Of a stretch of 64,000 nucleotides of DNA, positions 57,723 through 64,000 are shown in pieces. The translations under genes were made by a program, and so were the position numbers. Source of the stretch: an uncultured Bacteroidota bacterium (lineage in GTDB: Bacteria; Bacteroidota; Bacteroidia; 2-12-FULL-35-15); the NCBI GenBank assembly GCA_903847205.1, contig CAINDA010000056.1, forward strand, positions 62,001-126,000, written 5' to 3'. Under the pieces are notes generated by a model. That model was given only the letters and a program-made list of their open reading frames with translations. It made no database searches and was not told the origin of the DNA. Position 1 is the stretch's first letter; every line of letters begins with the position of its first letter.

Positions 57723-58304
57723 TTAATGTAAGGGATATACCGATTTAGAAAATTCATTCATTGGAACCCTATCTAATTTGCTGTTTATTTCATTGAGCAA
57801 GGAAAATTGTTTTTCCTGAGAATTAAAAAGGGTTTTGATTTGTTCTTCTAATAACAAGTCCATTTTTTGATGCAGGCTGCGGATTTGCATCTCAGCTTTA
57901 AGATTTATCAGGTAATCGTTTTCGCTTCTCATTCTGTCTTTTTCTTCCTTTCTGTTTTGGCTCATCATAATGATTGGGGCTTGCAGGGCAGCAATACAGG
58001 AGAGAATCAGGTTCATTAAAATGAATGGGTAGGGGTCAAACATGAATTTTGAAATAACTGCAACATTAAAAATAATCCAGAGAGTTAATACTACCCCAAA
58101 TAAAATAATAAAGCGCCAGCTTCCTCCGAAGCGGGCTACTTTATCTGAAATTTTTTGTCCATGAGTAAGTGTTTCTATCGGCGGATTCAATAGATTATGA
58201 ATAATAAGCTCTTCCGCTTCAAGCGTGTCCTTCACAATTTGATGCAGTCTTTCAAGGTGCTCATTCTCATCAAATAAAAGCCCGTCAATATCGCTGTCAG
58301 CCAT
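57723..58304 (-). CDS. DUF1003 membrane protein
   Basis: The 193-residue protein has a cytoplasmic N-terminus, two transmembrane helices (about residues 73-92 and 103-122), and the DUF1003 signature GQKISDKVARFGGSWRFI ... QAPIIMMSQNRKEEKDR. A long soluble helix follows (EMQIRSLHQKMDLLLEEQIK). The role is unknown in the family. There is no shared promoter element immediately upstream; the 105-bp gap holds the terminator of the next gene. Confidence 0.92.
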   Translation of the reverse strand: MADSDIDGLLFDENEHLERLHQIVKDTLEAEELIIHNLLNPPIETLTHGQKISDKVARFGGSWRFIILFGVVLTLWIIFNVAVISKFMFDPYPFILMNLILSCIAALQAPIIMMSQNRKEEKDRMRSENDYLINLKAEMQIRSLHQKMDLLLEEQIKTLFNSQEKQFSLLNEINSKLDRVPMNEFSKSVYPLH

Positions 58305-58364
58305 AAACTTTTTAATTAGTCAATAAAAAATGCAATTATAATTACTAAATTTATTAAATAGAAA

Positions 58365-58390
58365 GAGCGCCTGAATTAATCGAAGCGCTC
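58365..58390 (-). terminator. Hairpin terminator after the third ice-binding protein
   Basis: GAGCGC (58365-58370) pairs with GCGCTC (58385-58390), followed by an AT-rich tract. It lies about 20 bp past the stop at 58410, so it ends the transcript before DUF1003. Confidence 0.72.
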
Positions 58391-58409
58391 CTATTTTGAT
58401 ATTGATATT

Positions 58410-59150
58410 TTACTGGCATACGATGGTATTGCCACCCATAACAACCGCACCGGTTCTTGCCAATCCTTTGCCATCAAGCGTTGCACCAGTATTGAAAGTG
58501 ATAGACTGCATTACCATAACTGTACCTTTAAAAACAGAAGTCGTTCCAAAAGTTGCAGAACTGCCTACCTGCCAGAAAATATTGGATGCCAATGCGCCTC
58601 CGCCAAGTATTACTTTACGGCCGGATGTGGCGGTGAGAGTTGATGCAATTTGAATTATAAACACAGCATCTGAATTTCCTTTAGCATCGAAAGTAAGATC
58701 GCCCGAAGATACAGCAAGCGAGGATGTTGATTTATAAAGTCCCGGCGTAAGTGTAAGGCCGCCGATATTTCCTGATAAAGTAACAATATCTGTGCAGGTT
58801 CTTCCTGCAGCATCATTATATGCTGCAGTTAAATCTAATTTAGCCTGAACAGCAATAGGATCGTTGATGTGTTTGGTTCCGATTAAAATGCCCGGAGGAA
58901 AGCCGCCAATTGAAGAACCTGGGCAAAGCCCAATGTCACCTGTAATTGTAGTAGCTCCTGTGCTGCTAATTGCAGAACCGGCAAGAATTGCGAGGTTTGA
59001 TAAACCGGAAAGGGCCACTCTTGCCTGCACTGTTGTTTGAAGCGGGATTGGAGTTAAATTGACGGGAGTTGGCTCATCTTTTTTTTTGCACCCGGCAATT
59101 AAAACAATGGCTGCTATTACAAAAGTTGATAGTAGTTTTTTCGTTTTCAT
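58410..59150 (-). CDS. Ice-binding-type (DUF3494) lipoprotein
   Basis: The 246-residue protein has a lipoprotein signal ending LIAGC (Cys21). A single DUF3494 domain follows (AGSAISSTGATTITGDIGLCPGSSIG, PGLYKSTSSLAVSSGDLTF, GTVMVMQSITFNTGATLDGK ... VVMGGNTIVC). It is the smallest of the three ice-binding-type proteins here and is held by a lipid anchor instead of a T9SS sorting domain. Promoter site 13 lies 59 bp upstream. Confidence 0.93.
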   Translation of the reverse strand: MKTKKLLSTFVIAAIVLIAGCKKKDEPTPVNLTPIPLQTTVQARVALSGLSNLAILAGSAISSTGATTITGDIGLCPGSSIGGFPPGILIGTKHINDPIAVQAKLDLTAAYNDAAGRTCTDIVTLSGNIGGLTLTPGLYKSTSSLAVSSGDLTFDAKGNSDAVFIIQIASTLTATSGRKVILGGGALASNIFWQVGSSATFGTTSVFKGTVMVMQSITFNTGATLDGKGLARTGAVVMGGNTIVCQ

Positions 59151-59209
59151 TTGTTTATCGTTTCTATTTCCGCCGATGGCGGGTCAGATGAAAATTATTT
59201 TTCACACTG

Positions 59210-59275
59210 CAAAATTGAGTATCATAAGAATTTTATGTGTTACACAACTTTTATAATAAGTTATAAGATTCCCAT
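59210..59275 (-). promoter_or_regulatory. Shared promoter element, site 13 (ice-binding lipoprotein)
   Basis: On the minus strand: ATGGGAA (two changes in the outer box), TATAAC (59265-59260), TGTAAC (59244-59239) and TTTTG ending at 59210 (CTTTG in the others). Spacing is conserved. It is a weaker match than most. Confidence 0.72.
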
Positions 59276-59303
59276 ATTGGGAATTACAAGAGGCTTTAAA
59301 ATA

Positions 59304-60212
59304 CTATAAAATATTTTTAACTTGGGCTAAAGTATCGGATTTAGCAAGTTCAGTCGGGGGCACTTTGCCCGAATACATAGCTGCATAGGCTGCAGTAAAT
59401 TCGGCTCCAAAAAACAAAATCATAGATGAATACGATACCCACAAAAGAATTAATATTACAGAACCGGCTGCGCCATACCCAGAGGCCGGCTGCGCTCTTC
59501 CAAAATAAAATGCAAGAGCTGTTTTTCCCATTGTAAATAATAATCCAGTAACTAATGCTCCAAGCCAAACATGTTTCCATTTGATTTCCGCATCCGGCAG
59601 AATTTTGAAAATGAGCCCAAAAAGAATTGATATTACTGTTAAGGAAAAAATAAAATTGAGGCCGGCAAAAAACAAGGTTGTTAAAGCATTTGCATCACCT
59701 TTAATCCAATTGCTCATTGCAGCAATTACTGTAGAGATAATAAGTGAGATTAAAAGTAAAAAGGCGATTGCCAAAATTAATCCAAAAGAAAAAAGCCGCG
59801 CTTTTAAGAAAAGTAAAATTCCTTTTTGAGGAAGCACTTTCACCTGCCAAATTGTGTTTAATGTTTTTTGCAATTCTACAAAAACTCCCGTTGCTCCTAC
59901 AAGAATGGTTGCAATGCCAACGATTGAGCCCCACATTGTGGATTTAACCTGACCAGCACCTGCCAGCAATTCTTTTATCTGCGCAGCAGTATCAGCCCCC
60001 ATTGTTCCTGATACTTGTGCTAATATATTTTGATCAACCGCCTCTTTTCCAAAAAAATATCCAGTGAGGGTTATTATGAGAACTAATAATCCAGGCAGAC
60101 TGAATATTGCATAGTAGGCAATAACAGCGCTTTGCCTGAATGGATCCTTCTGATTCCATTCTTTAAAGGCTGCTTTAAACAATTTCCATAAATCACCAAA
60201 TCTAAGCTGCAT
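59304..60212 (-). CDS. YihY/BrkB-family membrane protein
   Basis: The 302-residue protein has the YihY (formerly RNase BN) layout of six transmembrane helices, with the N-terminal KDPFRQSAVIAYYAIFSLPG block and the C-terminal ILLWVSYSSMILFFGAEFTAAYA block. It is not an RNase; the family function is unsettled. It is 148 bp after the REC gene at 60361 and is the last gene of the right-hand signalling group. Confidence 0.93.
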   Translation of the reverse strand: MQLRFGDLWKLFKAAFKEWNQKDPFRQSAVIAYYAIFSLPGLLVLIITLTGYFFGKEAVDQNILAQVSGTMGADTAAQIKELLAGAGQVKSTMWGSIVGIATILVGATGVFVELQKTLNTIWQVKVLPQKGILLFLKARLFSFGLILAIAFLLLISLIISTVIAAMSNWIKGDANALTTLFFAGLNFIFSLTVISILFGLIFKILPDAEIKWKHVWLGALVTGLLFTMGKTALAFYFGRAQPASGYGAAGSVILILLWVSYSSMILFFGAEFTAAYAAMYSGKVPPTELAKSDTLAQVKNIL

Positions 60213-60360
60213 ATTGTAAGCTGATTATAAAATATTTTATTTTGAGGTTTTAAAAAACAGCAGGCGGGAGAAAAACAAATCCCCTAATAAACTGGGATTT
60301 GAGCGAACGTTTTATAATTTACACTTGTAACATCTATAAAATAAATTTGCAATTTTATAC

Positions 60361-60804
60361 TTACCAATCCCAGACAATTAACTCCTTTTCTTTAGAGAAT
60401 ATTCCTAAAATTTTTTTTATACAGGCCTTCAGTCGAAAAAAAGTATTTAGGTTTTTTACAACGTAATCAAATGCGCCGAGTTTAAGGCTTTGGGTTGCAA
60501 CATCAATGTATTCCATTGCTGATAACATTATAACCTGGGTATTGGGCAATGTTTCTTTTATTATTGCCAATGTTTGCAGACCATCCAAAGCCCTTATGTT
60601 TACTGATGATAAAATGTAATCAAGTATAATGACATCGGGTTTCAAAATTAAATTTTTAATACAGTCTTCCCCGGTTAAAAATGTTTCGATTTTAAGATTA
60701 GGGTTTTGACTGAACTGAAGCTCTAAAGATTTCAAATACAAAGCATCATCATCAACAATAAAGATGAGAATACTTTTTTGATCCGGCTGGATTATGTCTT
60801 TCAT
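60361..60804 (-). CDS. Single-domain response regulator
   Basis: From ATG 60804 the protein is an intact receiver domain of 147 residues, with acidic pair FIVDDDA, phospho-Asp in IILDYIL, IMLSAME and YVVKNLN. No effector domain is present. The upstream ATG at 60846 would add 14 residues of no known motif. It lies 98 bp after the REC-plus-domain gene in the right-hand signalling group. Confidence 0.9.
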   Translation of the reverse strand: MKDIIQPDQKSILIFIVDDDALYLKSLELQFSQNPNLKIETFLTGEDCIKNLILKPDVIILDYILSSVNIRALDGLQTLAIIKETLPNTQVIMLSAMEYIDVATQSLKLGAFDYVVKNLNTFFRLKACIKKILGIFSKEKELIVWDW

Positions 60805-60902
60805 ATCAATAATTCCGGAATTTGGTAATTTATGCACTGGTGTCATAGGTTTAAGTCTGATTTATCTTGAAAATAATTCTTAATTAAATAATAGCATCGC
60901 TG

Positions 60903-61511
60903 TTATTTAACGATGATGTTATGTTCCAAAATGTATTTATTCAACATTGAATGAAGTGAATCATAATATGCTTTTAAATTTTGAAGCATCATTCCGGAAT
61001 TGTTTTCATCTTGAATTGATTCAGGCATTTCTTCAATATATTTATACAGTTCAGGATATTTTTCCAGTATAGTCATTGTAATTTTCAGGATTTTAGAATT
61101 CAATTCTTTCTCAATACTATTTTTAAGAATGTTCTGAGTCCGAATCAATGCTGTTTCGCTTTTTACAACATATTCATAAGCTCCATTTGAGATAGAGTCG
61201 GTTGCAATTTTTATTTTATCTTCTGAAGACAGCATGATGACAATCGTTCGAAAATTAATTTCTTTAATTTTTTTCAAAACTGCTATTCCGTTCATGGCAT
61301 TTTTAGACTCTGTATTTAAATGATAATCCAGTATCACTATATCCACCCCTTCAGGACTTTGCTTAATTTTTCTTAAGCAGTCTTCCCCAGTCATAAATGA
61401 TTCAATTTGGATTTCTGATTTAAAACGTTCATTCAAAGAGAGCGCAAGTGTTTTAAGAAACACTTCATTATCATCTACTAAAAAAACTGATATATTATTT
61501 TTCGAACCCAT
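60903..61511 (-). CDS. Response regulator fused to a conserved helical output domain
   Basis: From ATG 61511 there is a receiver domain (residues 5-125: VFLVDDNE, phospho-Asp in VILDYHLN, IMLSSED, YVVKSET). A C-terminal block of about 70 residues follows, starting KELNSKILKITMTILEKYPE and ending YYDSLHSMLNKYILEHN. This is the same domain as in the stand-alone protein at 31876. The upstream ATG at 61568 would put the start inside promoter site 14, so 61511 is chosen. No DNA-binding domain is present; the output domain is of unknown function. Confidence 0.9.
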   Translation of the reverse strand: MGSKNNISVFLVDDNEVFLKTLALSLNERFKSEIQIESFMTGEDCLRKIKQSPEGVDIVILDYHLNTESKNAMNGIAVLKKIKEINFRTIVIMLSSEDKIKIATDSISNGAYEYVVKSETALIRTQNILKNSIEKELNSKILKITMTILEKYPELYKYIEEMPESIQDENNSGMMLQNLKAYYDSLHSMLNKYILEHNIIVK

Positions 61512-61553
61512 TTTTTTGCTGTTTAGTATTAATATTTGATTTTCGTAACACTG

Positions 61554-61619
61554 CAAAGATGGCTGCATTAAAAGCCTGATGTATTACACAACTTTTTAAA
61601 TATGCTGCATAATTCACAT
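61554..61619 (-). promoter_or_regulatory. Shared promoter element, site 14 (right-hand response regulator operon)
   Basis: On the minus strand: ATGTGAA (one change in the outer box), TGCAGC at the distal repeat, TGTAAT at the proximal repeat (61588-61583) and TCTTTG ending at 61554. Site 5 has the same two repeat variants. Spacing is conserved. Confidence 0.78.
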
Positions 61620-61703
61620 GTTTGTTTTGAATTATTATATTTTTTAATTCCACTAAAAATTATTTAACCCACATCGGATTATACTTCTCATAATCTATAT
61701 AAC

Positions 61704-61739
61704 AAAAAGAGCGCAGCATAAATTTGCTGCGCTCTTTTT
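61704..61739 (-). terminator. Strong hairpin terminator after the right-hand hybrid kinase
   Basis: A perfect 15-bp stem, 61704-61718 with 61725-61739, with GCGCAGCA core, 6-base loop and long A/T tracts. It lies 31 bp past the kinase stop, so the kinase and the REC genes beyond it are separate transcripts. Confidence 0.92.
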
Positions 61740-61769
61740 TATCATGCTAATTTTATCAGTTTACATCCA

Positions 61770-64000
61770 TTAATAATTTTTAAGGGTATCAAATTCTTCT
61801 TCCAATTCTGCGCATGCCTGAGCACAAATATTTCCGAGCTGTAAAATCAATGCTGGTAATTCACTTTTATGTTCCTTGCTGATTGAATATTCATGAATTT
61901 TTTTCGCTGTATTTTCAAAATCTATACTCATTCCTACGATCGAAAAGGAGGGAATCATTTTATGGGCTGCTGCATGCATTGAGTCCCAGTCTTTATTTAG
62001 AAGGCTTTGTTTAATGGAATTGATTAACGAGGGTGTTTGTTCCAGATAAAGCGATATCATTTCCCTGAGCAGTTTGGGGTTGGATTTTGTACGCTGACGT
62101 AAATAACTTAGGTCGGTACATTTGGATTTTTTAATTTGATTGTCAGGATTTTCTTTCAGCTGGGCAATCACTGCAGGTTTCTTTAAAATCCCTACAATTT
62201 TACTGTACAATAATCTTTCGTCAATTGGCTTTGCAATATAATCAGTCATACCCACAGCTTTGCATTTTGCTAAATCAACAGTTGTTACATCGGCTGTTAA
62301 AGCAATGATGGGGATCTTTGACTTCAGCGTGTTTCGAATATAGTCTGTGGCTTCAAACCCATTCATTACGGGCATCTGCAAATCCATTAAAATAATGTCG
62401 TACGATTTAGTCTGCAGTTTTTCAATGGCCATTTTTCCATTAGAAGCAATATCGCGCTCGAAACCAAACTCATCCAGCAGGGTTTTCATCAATAGCTGAT
62501 TGAGTGCAATGTCTTCCACCACCAGTACTTTTATGTTTTTAATTTCAGCATCCAAATCCACTATTCCTATTTCTATTTCTGCTTCAGCGACAGATTTTTG
62601 AAAACTTAAAATAAAACTAAATGCTGCGCCTTCACCCATCTTACTTTTTACATTAATTGTCCCCCCCTGGGCTTCTACCAGCTGCTTAACAATGGCGAGC
62701 CCTAATCCTGTGCCGCCGTATAACCTGGAAGTATCGCTTGATGCCTGCTGAAAATTTTCGAAAATGGAGGCAATTTTATTTTCTGGTATTCCAATTCCTG
62801 TATCTGTAACAGCAAAGCCGATATTTACATTCTCCTCATCTTCGTTCAATAAATAAACGCTTACGGTAATTTTTCCCGTTGTTGTAAACTTAACTGCATT
62901 ACTCACCAAATTTAATATTATCTGGTGCAGACGCATAGGGTCGCCGACAAGTACTTCAGGAATTTTGCTGTCGTATTTTTTAACCAGCTCTAAATTCTTT
63001 TCCTTAATTTTTGTCTCAAATATATTAAGCATGGCTTCGATGGATGATGCCATTTTGAAAGGTGTTTTCTCAAAGGTCATTTTTCCAGAATCCACTTTTG
63101 CAAGATCGAGAATATCATTTATGAGCACTATTAACGCGTCGCCGCTCACTTTAATTGCGGCTAAATATTCTTTTTGTTTAACTGTCAAATCTGTTTTCAA
63201 TACCACTTTTGTAAATCCGATTATTGCATTCATCGGCGTACGGATTTCATGGCTCATGTTCGACAGAAACTGCTGTTTAGCTTTTACTGCATCTTCGGCA
63301 ATTAATGTTAAACTTTCTGCTTTTAATTTTGCATCTTCTGCAATCTCAGTTGCCTGCTCAGCAAACAGTTTTGCCTCCAAAAATTCTTTTTCAATTCTAT
63401 TTCGATCAGTAACATCGCGCGCAGCAGCAAAAACGCCGAGAACGCTGCCATTGTCATCTTTATAGACGGAAGCATTGTATAATACATCCGTTAAGTTTCC
63501 ATTTTTATGTTTTATTGTCAAAGCATAATCTGAAACAAATCCTTTATCAAAAACCTGGCGGTAGCCTGCCTGAGCTTTTTCCGGCTCTGTAAAATAATTT
63601 GAGAAATCGGTGCCAATAAGTTTTTCTCTGCGGATACCTGTAACTTTTATTGATGCTTCGTTCACATCTGTTATTTTTCCCTCAGCGTTTATAGTTACCA
63701 GCGGGTCTAAACTTGCTTCAATCAGACTGCGGGAATACTGCGAAGCGGCTTTTATAGAAAAGTTATATGCTTCTAATTCTTTGTTTGCAATTTCTCGTTT
63801 TTCTTTCTCTTTGTTCTGAAATTCAAGTTCTATGTCAGCAATGGCTAACTCTGCAGCGCGTTTTTCTTTTTCACCGGTTTGAAATATTAATTCTTTATTG
63901 GCTGTGAATAATTCCGATGCCCGTTTTTCTTTTTCTTCATTTTGAAAGGCTAATTCCTTATTCGCAATGATTAACTCGACTGCCCGTTTTTCTTTTTCTT
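61770..64000 (-). CDS. Hybrid histidine kinase with PAS, coiled repeats, receiver and HPt (N-terminus outside window)
   Basis: The frame is open from 64000, about 743 codons. Order: coil repeats of the EKEKRAAEL/IANKELAFQN type, a PAS domain (EASLDPLVTINAEGKI ... VARDVTDRN), a second coil (FLEAKLFAEQATEIAE), HisKA (SNMSHEIRTPMNAIIGF), HATPase_c (DTGIGIPENKI, GGTGLGLAIVKQ), a receiver (VLVVEDIALNQ, ILMDLQMPVMNG) and an HPt domain (MHAAAHKMIPSFSIVG). It is a complete relay in one chain, against the split version at 47002-51034. The PAS and coils are near-duplicates of the left-hand sensor. Confidence 0.95.
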   Translation of the reverse strand, partial: EKEKRAVELIIANKELAFQNEEKEKRASELFTANKELIFQTGEKEKRAAELAIADIELEFQNKEKEKREIANKELEAYNFSIKAASQYSRSLIEASLDPLVTINAEGKITDVNEASIKVTGIRREKLIGTDFSNYFTEPEKAQAGYRQVFDKGFVSDYALTIKHKNGNLTDVLYNASVYKDDNGSVLGVFAAARDVTDRNRIEKEFLEAKLFAEQATEIAEDAKLKAESLTLIAEDAVKAKQQFLSNMSHEIRTPMNAIIGFTKVVLKTDLTVKQKEYLAAIKVSGDALIVLINDILDLAKVDSGKMTFEKTPFKMASSIEAMLNIFETKIKEKNLELVKKYDSKIPEVLVGDPMRLHQIILNLVSNAVKFTTTGKITVSVYLLNEDEENVNIGFAVTDTGIGIPENKIASIFENFQQASSDTSRLYGGTGLGLAIVKQLVEAQGGTINVKSKMGEGAAFSFILSFQKSVAEAEIEIGIVDLDAEIKNIKVLVVEDIALNQLLMKTLLDEFGFERDIASNGKMAIEKLQTKSYDIILMDLQMPVMNGFEATDYIRNTLKSKIPIIALTADVTTVDLAKCKAVGMTDYIAKPIDERLLYSKIVGILKKPAVIAQLKENPDNQIKKSKCTDLSYLRQRTKSNPKLLREMISLYLEQTPSLINSIKQSLLNKDWDSMHAAAHKMIPSFSIVGMSIDFENTAKKIHEYSISKEHKSELPALILQLGNICAQACAELEEEFDTLKNY

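Noticed and set aside
57660-57790. 37-codon overlapping frame at the end of DUF1003 (MNFLNRYIPYIN...)
   Set aside because: Could be taken as a frameshifted extension, but the DUF1003 product already has normal length and the extra frame has no family match.
60325-60352. TAAATTTG on the plus strand, a good -7 match preceded by TGTAAC
   Set aside because: A plus-strand promoter here would only make antisense RNA to the REC gene; no plus-strand gene follows. Left as a possible antisense promoter, not claimed.

Overview
The window is a low-GC, gene-dense chromosome segment of a member of the Bacteroidota. The evidence is the type IX secretion (T9SS) sorting domains of both type A and type B, a PorP/SprF protein, a TamL lipoprotein paired with TamB, DUF3494 ice-binding-type surface proteins, and promoters with a CTTTG/TAnnTTTG-like -7 box. 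No rRNA, tRNA, CRISPR array, transposase or phage module was seen. After the single plus-strand gene (plsC-like, 987-2345) every gene I accept lies on the minus strand, so transcription runs right to left for about 61 kb.

Layout. 1-2345: 5' part of metK, a nested inverted-repeat element, and an acyltransferase. 2364-9154: envelope lipid transport (MlaE, MlaF, MlaD and a POTRA-type barrel), Dps, an AI-2E exporter and small membrane proteins. 9273-11586: a stress-type operon (CsbD, coiled-coil lipoprotein, outer-membrane barrel, tiny membrane protein, two YtxH proteins). 11904-19188: TamL and TamB. 19326-30331: a membrane-tethered response regulator, a 914-residue collagen-like protein with a BclA-like tip, a type-B sorted protein, and an ice-binding/Ig adhesin with PorP/SprF and an OmpA-family protein. 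30901-42594: stress genes (eRF1-like protein, catalase, DUF4239, YtxH, phasin-like, YceI, a second CsbD plus lipoprotein) and a second ice-binding protein. 42967-51034: an apparent phosphorelay operon (PAS/coiled-coil sensor, hybrid kinase, HPt, three REC proteins, REC-SpoIIE phosphatase, universal stress protein). 51351-57122: amino-acid/amine metabolism (group II decarboxylase, PsiD-like decarboxylase, membrane protein, aminotransferase, cyanophycinase-like peptidase). 57293-64000: a 50-residue gene, DUF1003, a third ice-binding protein, YihY, two more REC proteins and a hybrid kinase with HPt that runs off the window.

The main new observation is a promoter element repeated 14 times between 11.6 and 61.6 kb. 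On the transcribed strand it reads GTGTGAA, 2-3 bases, TGTAAC, 15 bases, TGTAAC, 24 bases, CTTTG. The internal distances are the same at all 14 sites, and each site sits just upstream of a gene start. It joins the CsbD, collagen-like, ice-binding, DUF4239, YceI and small-protein genes to both phosphorelay loci, so I infer one regulon for envelope, surface and stress genes that also covers its own signalling genes. None of the seven response regulators here has a DNA-binding domain, so the factor that reads the element must be encoded elsewhere.
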